NCBI GenBank assembly: GCA_910574455.1
Contig: CAJSYZ010000002.1
Span: forward strand, 769,671-833,670
Reading direction: 5' to 3'
Length of the DNA: 64,000 bases
Source of the DNA: Trichaptum fuscoviolaceum
Lineage: Eukaryota > Basidiomycota > Agaricomycetes > Hymenochaetales > Trichaptaceae
In this document: positions 12,669-23,803 of the stretch, in pieces
How positions within the stretch are numbered: position 1 is the first letter of the stretch
Layout of the letters: each line of letters starts with the position of its first letter
Made by a program: the position numbers and the translations under genes
Notes under the pieces: generated by a model
What the model was told of the DNA's origin: nothing
The model's input: only the letters and a program-made list of their open reading frames with translations
The model's database searches: none

Positions 12669-14488
12669 CTATCGTCCGGAGCGCCAGCTTGAGGTAGAGG
12701 TAGAGGGAGGAGCATTGTTGTGAAAAGGAGCTGCTGCCAGTGCCAGTGCACCAGCAGGCCCGGGGCGTGATCTGCCAGGAATCTGAATATTCACGGAGCC
12801 GTATGGGAGTCGGGCGTCGTACGGGGGCAGCTTTACGCCGACGGATTCTGAACTGGGGTCTAGATTCTGCAGAGCGATGGTCTCCGCCGCCGATGGCTGC
12901 GGTTGGGCTTCGTAAAACGGGACCACGGCTAATTGAGATTGTCTATGCATTGATGGGTATAATGAATATAGGTGTGACATGTATGTATGTATGTTATTTC
13001 CTTTGGTCAAGGGGGAACGAACATAGACACGGACACGAACCTGTGCTTCCGCTTCGCGTGGATCACGTCGTGCTTGACCTTCTCCATCTCGTGGCGGAGG
13101 TACCGCATCGCGCCGTAGGTCACGGCGATCGTGAGGGCGAGGACGATGAACGTGATCGTCTTCTCCTTTTTGGCTGAGGAGGAGCCTGTTTTTCGATGCA
13201 TGTAAATATATATTGTACGTAGGCCAGTCACCAGTCAGCATTGCGCATTACAGAGTAGCCTAGTTGAGGGAGAGAGAGAGAAGAACGCACCGGTGCTCTC
13301 GTCTTCGAGCACAACGCCGATGTAAACTGTGATGAACTGCTTCGGGAGAGAGAGGACCGCCGCGACGATGAAGACGAGGATGTTCATCCCGCAGACGGAG
13401 AACACAGCAGTGGTGACTGGTCAAGTGGGATAAGACATGAGCGAGGGATAATGTAATTGAGCAAATGCGGTTGTTTACGCTTACAATGAGGAGGGATCGC
13501 GCTGTACCGCGCGATCAGAGCGATCTTGATCCCGCCGGACGCGCAAATCCTGCTCAGGCATCCGTAGGCGATGTTGGTCTTCTCCAGCTTCTCTGCGCGG
13601 GTGCGGCAGCAAAATCGAAATGCACTATCGGTAGGGAGAAGACAAAAAATAAGGGAGGTCAGTTAGTCAGTATGTGTACTTTGATAGACAGCCTACGAAA
13701 TGGGATGAGACGAACTAGAAATTGCCGATCTCGCCCAGCACAGTGCCAGCGGCGGTGATGGCGAACCCGACGCCCAAGCCCCAGGTCAGTCCGCAGACCA
13801 TCGCTACGATCTCTTGTCCGAATAGCTAAATATGTATGTTAGATGCATGAGACGACGAACATTGAGCCTCGATATTTGTTTGACAGACAACCAAGGTAAG
13901 TGTATGACTACGCACCGGCGGGAAGGATAGGATGAAATAGATCGCGATGGGGATAACCCATCCGGCGGGTAGGCTGGATAGATTGGTAGGTCAGTGTGTG
14001 AGTTGAGTTGCTCAAGGAGATACTGATCGGGGGGGAGGAGAGGGGGCGAATTCCTGGCATAAAAACACTCATTCCGTGTGGACTCGCCGTTCGCCACTAC
14101 ACAACGCCACTACACAATCGGGCCGGACATAAGGAATGAGGAAGAACTGTACCTATGGATTTTATTGGCAGCGGGCTGGATCGCATGGACGATTTGCTTG
14201 TTGAAGACAGCGAACAAGATGACGAAAGCGAGGAGCACAGCGGCTATCGCATACACATACCCTGCGCGGCTGTTATTCCCGCATCGCAGACCCTGTAGGA
14301 TGTACTGAGAACTTACAAGGGCGTCCGCGGCGGAAAAGAGAGCGGAATTTGAACAGCTGGACTGGGCCCTCCAGTGCCTCCTGCTCGGACGGCGAAGGGG
14401 ACGGCGTGCGCGCAACGGGGAGCACTGCGACGTGCGGGACAACATCATCGTCTTTGCCAAGTCTATCGTCGCGGTCGGGACGGTACAT
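12669..14488 (-). CDS. TVP38/TMEM64-family (VTT domain) membrane protein
   Basis: Predicted multi-pass protein of Golgi/ER membranes, SNARE-associated Golgi (VTT/DedA-like) family, implicated in membrane trafficking or lipid scrambling. The start is ATG at 14488 with a hydrophilic N-terminus. Exon 1 is 14317-14488, a 55-bp intron follows, and exon 2 is 14153-14261 (TM helix YVYAIAAVLLAFVILFAVF). Later exons give LPAGWVIPIAIYFILSFPP, then the VTT core: GLGVGFAITAAGTVLGEIGN, CASGGIKIALIARYSAIPPH, and a helix with LPKQFITVYIGVVLED. A helix with a charged coiled segment (RHEMEKVKHDVIHAKRKHR) follows, then a Pro/Ser-rich tail to the stop at 12669. The conserved R-x-(S)-(A)-I-P-P-H stretch and G-E-x-G-N support the family. 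Middle exon borders were placed only approximately. Confidence 0.82.
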
Positions 14489-15520
14489 GCCCTTGGATGG
14501 TGGCGACGGCTGCGAATTGCGATGCGCTAGTGTGAGTGGGCGTATTACTGGTAACCGTGCGTCAGGCCTTGCCAGAGGGCGGTCTGTCCTAAGGCTCAGT
14601 TCACCTTCGACGAGTTTTGACTGGCCTTAAAGGCAATGAAAAGGCACAGCCTTGAAAGCCGCGCGCTTCGCCAGAAGTGCAGCCTGAACAACTTAATTAG
14701 ACTGGGCGCGACTCGGACGCCTGGATAGACCGGTTGCCGAACTACGCTTCGTACTGCGGCTCTTTGGTGTGTTTTTTCATCGTCAGACACAACATAAATT
14801 AATTGACGACCAGAGAAGGTTAATATAACGTACCTTGAAGCTCTTCTCCTCTACCCTACATGAGTGAGGCCTGGTACGAATTATCATTGAGAACTGAGGA
14901 TTAAAATGCTATTGGTACAAAGTATGAATGAGCTGCTGTTGGAGAACAAGTATCAATAATATAACGCTTTACCTCTGCCTACTACGCTTCGTAGCGATCC
15001 CCCGGGGACGGGGAGCGATCAAACCGTGGGTCGTGCAAATCAGAACTTGGATATGCATGTCGATGATCTTCCCAGGATGCTGCGGGAAGCATAGCTTACT
15101 GCAATGGACATTTTCTTAATTTCAGTCCCATTTTCTTCCTTGCCCCCTAAGAACCTTCTATATTCCTGAGGTAAGATAGATTGTGAGTCTGCATTTGCTT
15201 TATCGTCTGCAAAGAGTTCAGAATCCAGACTATTATGAAACTCACTGGTAAAACTTGGATGAGTGGTGAGCATTATTAACAACGAATACGGCTTCTGGAT
15301 CGAAGCTACTACTAGCGAAGGCGGTGTACTTTCACTGACTTCTTGTCGAAAAAAGAAAGTCCGAGTCGGACATTTGACCCACTGGTATGCGATAGATCGT
15401 TACCAGAAATGCGTCATGAAGTTCCGAGACCGTGAAAACGAGCAGGAACTTCTGTTTACGTCATCATCATAGCGAAATAACGCAGCTGTATTCTTGGCAT
15501 CCTCCTCCTCCTACATATGC
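14489..15520. other. Intergenic, no gene seen
   Basis: Promoter side of the TVP38-like gene and 3' side of the DUF6533-like gene. Short open frames here lack splicing or domain support. Confidence 0.55.
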
Positions 15521-17424
15521 TTAATCCTGATCTTCCGATAGGAAAGTGAACGTGACACTGCGAATGGTTGTGCTAACGACACCATTCCTGGGCTGGAAGC
15601 GTGGCAACGACAAGGTCGTTAGCACCGTCTTTCCTACTGCGGAGCCGTGATAGTCCGAAGCAACGTACGCCCGAAGGTTGAAAACGATGCGCGTGGCCAG
15701 GCCGGCTAGACACAGTATACCAGCATTAATTCCAGCGGCAAGTGCCTGTTGTTCTGGCGAACTTTGAAGCGAAACAACGAGCGCTGCGACTGAGAGGCTG
15801 ACAACCGACGTAAGTATTCCAGCATAATAGACACGTAGCAAGAAAAAGGCACTTGCATAAAGTTCGCGGGAAGAATCAGGAAAGCTAGAATGTGTTTTAT
15901 GGAAAATCAGATGCGTATTTGTTCTAAGATATGGCATTGATAGCCCCGAACTTACTGTCTCTGAATATGAGATGAGCGAGCTCTGATTCACCTCCCTTGG
16001 CTATCATTATAAGTCAGCATTGGAATTTCTGGAATACGAATGAAACTTGCTCCCACCAAATTGATATATCCGTATCGCAGCGACAACATTCATGGAAAAC
16101 TCAATAACGGTGTTGCTTGCTACTAGGATAATTGTCGGGAGACCAAAAGACCCATTAAACGAGAAGATACAAGGACTTTCTGCACTGGAAAATAAATAGC
16201 ATTAGGCATTTCTTAGATGGTAGCGGGCTATACCTACAAAGGCGGGTTCGTTTCTGCAGGTTTGCGAGGTAACAACAGACCATCGATCAGCTCAAAAGAA
16301 GGATTTTTTTAGACCATGAAGATTTGCGCACCCTTCACGCCAATGCTGACGGATATTGAAAAGTACAGCGTAAGCACGAAATGCACCTATCAGGGGACAG
16401 TCAAGCATAAGCTACCGTCTTTAAGGTCCAGATCAGGAGGAGCTACCAGCCAATTCATGCAAAGCGTCCACTTTATGGACTTTGAATTGCCATATATAGC
16501 TGCAGTTCGAAGGCCCATAAGAGCTTTCAGAGCAGTGATAGTTGCTTAGTAGCGGCACAAGCAAGGGTACATAGCAAGTTACCTTGAACGAAGTTCGTAA
16601 TGAAAGAAGAAAGCCTTTCATAGTTTATTAGCTAGGCGCTTTCCCATACTCTCAAAGTGTACGGACCATATGTTTATCATGAATACGGCTTTGCAACTAC
16701 GTGGGTATGATTTTAGGCTAAGTAGTTGCACCAAGGATGCGCACATACGACTAACCGGAGATTAGGTCAAGTGGAGTAAGAAGGAGAAAGCTTGAGCACA
16801 TACTATAAATGAAAGATGCTCGTCCTGGAGTGTTTCTACCACACAAATTATCGTGCATATGCGGAGCAAGTCAGTTCGATAATTTACCACACGTGACGAT
16901 TATACTCACGCAAGACTTGGATTATAACATTTAGAAGAGCCCCGTATCTGATAAGAATGTATAAGACTTGTCCAGATGACCATCTCGCTCGCTACACGAC
17001 AACATTAGCTACTGTCTCCAGTCACCCATAAATTGCACATACCCAAATTACTCTCAACTATATGGTATGGCAACTCGTGTCAGAGTAAACCAGAGACTCG
17101 TGTATTCGTGCTCACTTCGCTATGTGTACCCATATATTAGTATACATAGTATACGGAGACTTGTGTAATGAACAGAACAGGCAAGTCTCACCTTGACATT
17201 AAGGTGAAAATATCATAGATCATTAAAGCAAGAAATCCCGCTATATGTGTGCAAGGGTCATCGCATCTAGATTATCGTTGTTGATAACAGCACCTACATG
17301 AAATATACTGGTAAATGAACGGATGGGAATCAGTATTATGCATTTGCTACGAGAATAGACAGAGACATACGCTGCCGTTCCGCGCAGCCGTCAAGGTCGC
17401 GATCAAAAAACCCAATTCAGCCAT
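15521..17424 (-). CDS. DUF6533-like seven-helix integral membrane protein
   Basis: Basidiomycete-specific membrane-protein family of unknown function, often multi-copy. It has many small exons on the minus strand. Near 17195-17255 the sequence gives AGFLALMIYDIFTLMSR, matching the family's first helix (L-x-YD-x-x-x-T). Near 16925-17000 it gives WSSGQVLYILIRYGALLNVI, matching the W-(S/T)-x-x-K/Q-x-L-(Y/F)-x-x-x-RY signature. Near 16420-16545 it gives LMGLRTAAIYGNSKSIKW (R-x-x-A-I/L-Y-G-x). Near 16030-16190 it gives a helix with NTVIEFSMNVVAAIRIY. The last large exon (to stop 15521) has two helices and GLATRIVFNLRAYVAS, like the family's C-terminal RF-x-x-x-LR segment. The N-terminal exon at 17371-17424 (MAELGFLIATL) is tentative, because its phase to the next exon was not resolved. 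Function unknown. Confidence 0.65.
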
Positions 17425-18267
17425 CTTCAACGACCAAGCAGCACCAGTGCTGACTTGTCTATAAACACGGTGATTTTGACTCACATACTGCAGGCTTTAT
17501 ATACAATCCAGATTCCTTGTGCACCAGGACAAAAAGGCCAGATTTTCCAATCTTTTGATAGCATCAGATGTATCACGGGAACGTCGATATTCAGAAGACT
17601 CATTACTTCTTGTCTGGCGGATGGCAACACTCTTGTTGATCTCATCCGTAAGATAGAAGAGTCTGCGTCAGATCCTTCTAAAAACGGTGATGTCACTTTG
17701 TAGTACTCGAGTTCACTAGGCATGATAGATCGAAGCAAGATCAACATCAAGTTAACCGAAGGCGCTGCCTGACTGTCTGACAAGTCGATGATGGCCATAG
17801 ATGGTGATCAAATTAGTGGACTTCTTTAGAGTCATTTCTAGCAGTTCAGGCGCGTTGATGGATTGTGTTGAAGATGACTCGGAGGACAACCGTGATGATC
17901 CTCGCCGCCGCTGAGTCGATGATATGTAGTACCAAGGTAGTACCGATATAGTATACAGTTCTCACGCTCTCCGAGTCCCAGGTTGCCACTGCCAGTGGCA
18001 AGTACTAACAAGTTGTGGAATAGCGAACCCAATTGAACAGTCCGTCGCACAGCTATGCGCCCGAATTTATCAGATTAGTTAGAAGTCTGAATAATACAAA
18101 AACCTAGCATTAGCGTGGACTGTCGGACTTGATCGGACTTCGGTAAGTATCAGAAGAGATTTATTCACTTGTCAGTTGTGCAAATTGCAGATGTCTTCCG
18201 TATGTATATTGTACACCTTTGTTGGTCTGATATCTAAGCAGAAAGCATTTTAGATAAGTGGAAAGCA
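17425..18267. other. Gap; one weak open frame, no supported gene
   Basis: A 105-codon frame on the minus strand (17481-17798) is open but has no recognisable domain; it could be an upstream exon of the DUF6533-like gene or noise. A perfect palindrome, TTGCCACTGCCAGTGGCAA, lies at about 17983-18001. Confidence 0.4.
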
Positions 18268-21200
18268 TTACTTGGTTACGCCCCAGGATTTCAGCCACCG
18301 CACAACATCATTTCCTCCTAATGGATGTAAGTTTTCGCTAGACAATGTTTCCGACAACTTGACAGTTTGATCGACGTCTAGTCTCAGCTGCATGACTTCG
18401 CTCGCAGTCCTCGCATTTGCAGGCTCTGTGGCAAGTGACTGGTAAAAGTCAAAAAGCTTCAAAGCAGGCACTTCCTCCACAGCTTGCGTTGCAAGGGAGG
18501 TCTTCGCTTCTTTGAGGCGCTTCAAATCATCCAACCACACTGTATATAGTTTGACAGGAAGATTTAGAGACCGCCCAATTTGATCAGTGATAACCTTCGA
18601 GTCGACAGGGCACGGGTGCACGAGGTTAGCGACCGATGCGCGATCTCCAGCTTGCCGCAGGTCAACCATCGTAGAGGCAGCTATATCAACCGGAATCCAG
18701 GATATTTCCTAGAAGGATGTCAATAAGCTTTGGAGATGGATCAACTCGGTTGCTTACGCCTTGAAGTTCAGGAAGACTTCCAATCGCATTTGCAGATCGG
18801 ACCATAGTCGGGAACCACTCCCACGGGTTCCAGCTTCCAGTCTCGTTGTTCCCGCACAACTGACCTATCCGGACAATGACAGGCCTCAACGGCGTCACTT
18901 CGCGTGCGGTCTCTAGTATACGGGAAGCAACCCATTTAGACTCTCCGTAGCCCATGCCGATTGCCGTCTTCGGATCGGGGTTCACGGTTGCTGGAACAAG
19001 ATCTTCCCCAGAGAAATCTGCCAGTGGGTTAGCAAGCAAAGTAACACAGAAGGAACGGTAACTTACTCTGTAAGTCAGAGATAGAACTTGCGAAAACAAG
19101 TGATGGGACTTTCGTTAGGTCGGTCGAGAGCGACAGGTCAATGAGATTGCGTATTCCTTGCAACTGGGGGATGAACGACTTCAAAGACATATTAAAGTCC
19201 ACCTTCCATGCTGGAGATGGTCACCGTCAGCGATTGCACCGTCGTTCGGTCTTTGTACTCACCGAGATGAAGGACGCTTGTCAAAGTCCGCCTCAACTCC
19301 CGTATAACCTCATCAGGGAGTCCCATATTTACGAGAGTGATATCTCCCTCGAGATAGACAACTTTGGGGGAGTCGACGAACGACTCGTCGATGCCCTGGA
19401 GTTGCGCGGCTGACAGGTGTCTGTCTCGAGATTTCCCTCCCGATGAACCTTTTCGGTTGAAAGCGTAAACCCGATAAACGGAGTCAAGCGAGATGAGAGT
19501 CTTGAGGGCATTTATCCCCAAACTGCCGGTAGTTCCGGTGACTAGAACAGTCTCTCTTTCTGGTGTTGGCGCCGACCCAATGTGACGTGGAAAGTGAGTC
19601 GTATAACGTTCGACGAGTGACAATAACTGCCTCGCTCGACGGTCAGCGGTATTGGGAACCACGACGCTTCCAGTGACCGACGCGGAAATAAACTTGCCCA
19701 GAGATGCCGCCGTCGGGAAGTCATAAATAGGACTGGTCTCGAAAGCTTTACCGACACCAGTTCGTTGGAACGCACGGGCAATGGTGCTTCGCAAATACAC
19801 GGCTTCCAAGCTGGTAAACGCAATTGGCGTTAATACTTTGCTACTAATCACTGGAGGAGATGATTCGCACCTGTTGAATCCATTCTGGAAGAAATCGTCA
19901 TCATCCTCCAAATTGTGACCTAGTATGCGAGCGACAGCGGTGTGGATAAAGCTGATAGCATCAGCTTCATTCCACGAGTTCGGGGGAGAGATGGCATCCA
20001 TGGAGGAGACAGACTGTTCAAAAGTGCGATAGGCTTCATCTATTTCATCAGAATAGTCCTCAAGTATAGCCGGGCGTTTAAGACTCTGCTTTGGCGTGAC
20101 TTTAAATGGCTTTGCTGGGTTAGCGATCACGATCATCTATTTATTAGCTATTAGCAGGTGTGTATGTAAGTGAAAGAAGAACACTGAGCATACCTCTCTG
20201 AAGATGCGCGAATGCGACGGGGCGCGGGAGTTCGCCTCTTCGACATTTGGCCTGAAAAGATTAGTGTTATTATTACAATATTTTGTTGATTATCGCTCAC
20301 CATATTGCATCGATGAAAGCTGTACGTGACTCCTCGTCTGTGAGATCCTCGACTGGCTCGATGATGATGCCAGGATTAAAACGCTCCCTTCCAAACATCA
20401 ATACTCTTCCGACAGCGGGGTGTTTGACTATAATAGATTCTGTATTACACAGTAATTAGAAACAGTGTTCGGGGAATAAGACATGAGTGTTCCACACCGA
20501 TTGGACCCGGATTAGTCTTCTCGCCATTCGAATGCATAATTTGGTCATCTTTTCTCCCAGCGATATGCCATAGATCCGGTTTCGTAGGGTGACGGACAAG
20601 CAAGTCTCCAGTGGCATAGGCTGGTTTATCATTGATCGTCGTGTTGAATGCGCAGGGACGGAGACCAGGTGACTCCTGTAGGACCAGTTATGAATACTGA
20701 GTGGCGAGTCCCTGATTAGATATAGACTCACAGTTACAATGAGTTCGTAAACATCTTCGGGACCATCCTCCCGGACAAGTTCGGCGTTGAGATGTTTCGC
20801 GAGCTATGTGTACAGTGAATTTAGCTCCATTGACTTCAATTCGGTTTGGAAATCCACTACCTTAAAGTACTCCCAATCATCGGAAGATATGTCTGGTTGG
20901 TGTCGTGTTAGTAGTGTGAAAGATGGTACTAGTGATGACACCGCTTGCCTATAGGATGTGCTGAGATACCCCCGAGCTCCGTGCTAAGGAATATTTCATA
21001 TATTTATATGAGAAAAGGATGCAAACCATTTACCAGCCCAATCACCACAAAACATCACTTACGACCCAAATAGCGGACGAATGTTAACGCCTTTCTTGGC
21101 CAAAGTGTCGCCAATTCTTCTATTCAGAGGTCCGCCTGCAAATAACTTAAAAAGAAATGAACTGGGGAATCTTCAAGAAGTTATTTGTTCTACGTACAAC

Positions 21201-22480
21201 AGTATTGATGCTAGCAAGCTTTTTAACAGTTTGTTCGTCCGATGTCCAGCTCTACAAGATGTCAGTGATGAATGGCTTGGTGATGTCGAGCGAGTGTCAC
21301 TCACCTCACAAAAGGACGGAACTACAAGCAAGATATCAGCTCGTAATGCAGCAGATGCATCGAGAACGCGCTGGGGTGAAGGCACAATTGGCGGTTCTGT
21401 CGGTGGAAAAACACCCATTACCATTCCGCTAACAGTCTGGATGTGTTCAACATGGCTTAGATACCAGTGATAAAGCTTGACCAGGAAATATTACGCACCG
21501 CGTATCCAATTGACGTTAGGACGCCCATCATATCTGGAGTCAAATTTATCATTGTGCAGTCCGTTGTTAGCCTAGTAATCGCGCTCACGGAAAAACGGCA
21601 AGCTGGGTATGCCCATAACTTTGCCTGACATGTCTAAGCCTTGAACGCCTGTTGAAGGATAAGACTCGTATCTTTCGTTGATTTGAGCCACGTACTATAA
21701 TACTTAGAGACTTGCAACAAGGTTCGATGCGAGATCATCCGAGGTTTCGGAAACGACGTTGATCCTGACAGGAAGATTAAGTAGGTCAGTTCGAGTCGTT
21801 TGAAGTATTACACAACGAACCTGAAGTATGTAATATGACTGCTAAGTCATTCGAATGGACGTTTGAGAGTCGAGGAAGAGGTTGGACATGGTCCTGTCGC
21901 CCGTAGGTCTCAGAGTAACCGGGTAGATGACAAAGAGACTTCGGCGCCTCTCCTGATTCTCGTAGCAACTCCAACGTTTCCGCCAAAACTTCCTCGATAA
22001 ACTTGTCGGTGCTATGGACGAGCATCCGGCATTTTGTAGATTTCAGAAGATGAGCCAAGGCAGGCGGAGAGTTACGAGGGGATAAGAGGAGAACCGTGTA
22101 GCCTGCCCGAATAATACCCGTAACGCTTGCCCATGCAGTGATCATATCTGTATAAGAGCACAATAGCATGATTAAAATGCGAAGGTGAAAAGAATCAGCG
22201 ACTAACCGGATACAGCAAGGATACCAATGACCGGTCGCTCTCCAGAACACGAGTCTAAGACAAGGTCTGTAGCTAGCCTGTCGAGTATGACTCTCCCAGC
22301 AGCATGCATAGCGCGGATCGCTTCGCCCCAAGTGATGTTAGCTGTTTCACTGGAGTCTCCAGTGGTATGCCGGAAAAATGGGTGGTCCGCCGAATGTTGT
22401 TCATGATGGTTCCAAATGTCGAGAAGAGTGACAGACTCATTGTCCAACGAAGATGGAGCGCTGAAGGTCTGGTTGCCCAT
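18268..22480 (-). CDS. NRPS-like reductase: adenylation - thiolation - thioester reductase (A-T-R)
   Basis: Predicted carboxylic-acid reductase of the fungal NRPS-like (alpha-aminoadipate-reductase-like) family. It activates an acid as AMP ester, loads it on the phosphopantetheine arm, and releases an aldehyde with NAD(P)H. It has about 12 or more exons, start MGNQTFSAP at 22480. A-domain motifs in order: [14 protein letters not shown] (A3, across an intron), LPFFHMMG (A4 region), GGPLNRR, FGSTELGG (A5), YATGDLL (A7), [17 protein letters not shown] (A8). T domain: FFQNGFNSLEAVYL with the acceptor Ser, near 19810-19890. Reductase: [11 protein letters not shown](P)-binding loop (near 19530) and catalytic YGESKW (near 18945). 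It ends WLKSWGVTK at 18268. Substrate is unknown. A GC-AG intron lies near 20886-20952. The A3-A4 joint at 21696-21712 has no normal-length in-frame intron (see findings), so functionality is not certain. Confidence 0.85.
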
Positions 22481-23803
22481 GCTTCCATGCGCAGAGTGGG
22501 AGGTTGCGACAGAGGGAGAACCGTGCTATAGGCCAAGGCGCCGTCCAATCATGCCCGAAGCTAGATTAAATAGAAGGGCCAGAGGTGTGCGATACCAGCT
22601 CAGTTGTAGTCCTGTAGTTGCATAATAAGGCTCTTTTACTCAGACCGATATGAAAACCCTTGAATTTGAACATCTTCGACTGAGATAAGAGCCAGTCATC
22701 TGGGCTCAAGTCAGTGAGCTCGGCCTTCGGGTTCCAAAGCCAGTTGCTACGGGTCATTGGTTTTTCATCAGACATGTATCTGCACAGAAACTGTACACCA
22801 CAAGATGTTTAGATACGTGCTAAGACGGGATCTAAAGTACTTTTACGAAATGTTGCATTAACAGCTCAGCATCGCAAAAAAAAAAAAAAAAAAGCAGATG
22901 ACCGACCTCTTTGGACTTCCAAAGAGTATTTATCTACTAGTGATCATCGTCGACAGCTCATCGGACTGCGCTTTCGGGTGCAAGAGTTACGTGCTTATCA
23001 TCCTCCTGCAGGTAGAGAAAAAATGTTTTTAGATTTGCCAGTGTCCTCATAATTTGATATAATCTAGGGTGTTATTTCGAGGCACAGTGGCGTGGACCTA
23101 GACGATGATGTAGATATTTGCAAACGGATTCGGACTCGGATGAGATGTTTGTTATCGAAGGGGATTCGGATGTGTTATTTTCATGCTGGAAGGAACTTGA
23201 AAGAGATGAGCTCGGCTCAGCTGGCGGCGGAGTGCCCAACGGCGTGCCGTGGGAACTTCAAATCGATGAACTTTAAATCGATGAAAAAGGCTCCGTCGGG
23301 TCCGAGTCGAGCACTCTGGATATCATGCGGCTACACATAGTACTCACAGGAAACATCGTTGGCTGTATGACAGTGAGACAAGTCTAAGTCCAGGTTTGTA
23401 AATTATGGTACCGATGACGACTCGGAGGGCCTGCCTTTCTTCCAGACAATTATTCCGTTTTTGTATGGTGATTCAAGGCTTGGCTAAGGAAGCCTATGCT
23501 TCCAGTGATGCATCGATGTAACTACATCTTACGGTGATGGTTAGCTTCTATCGTACATAGTTAAAGGGCGCGAAGCTCGGGTTAGAGTTGCCGTGTATTA
23601 CATTACAATGCGAACGAATAGGTTAAAGATAAAAGTCCGATAGGGATGTAGTCCTTCAAGTGATTAATAGAAATAAAAGAGCAAGATAATAATGGCAAGA
23701 TAATGAAGGTGTGTGTATCTCGGTCAGTGAGTGAGTAAGGATTAGATGCTCAAGATTAGTCAACTGTTATAATCAAAAGAAGTCCGTATATCATCCAATA
23801 GTC
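22481..23803. other. Intergenic; promoter side of NRPS-like gene
   Basis: Contains an 18-base A run near 22876-22893. A 69-codon minus-strand frame (22566-22775, MSDEKPMTRSNW) has no recognised domain and no clear splice into the NRPS-like gene. Nothing else is supportable. Confidence 0.45.

Noticed and set aside
17481..17798. 105-codon minus-strand frame as a separate gene
   Set aside because: No domain and no convincing flanking splice sites; left as unannotated.
22566..22775. 69-codon minus-strand frame upstream of the NRPS-like gene
   Set aside because: No similarity to NRPS-like N-termini and no in-frame splice to MGNQTFSAP; treated as noise.
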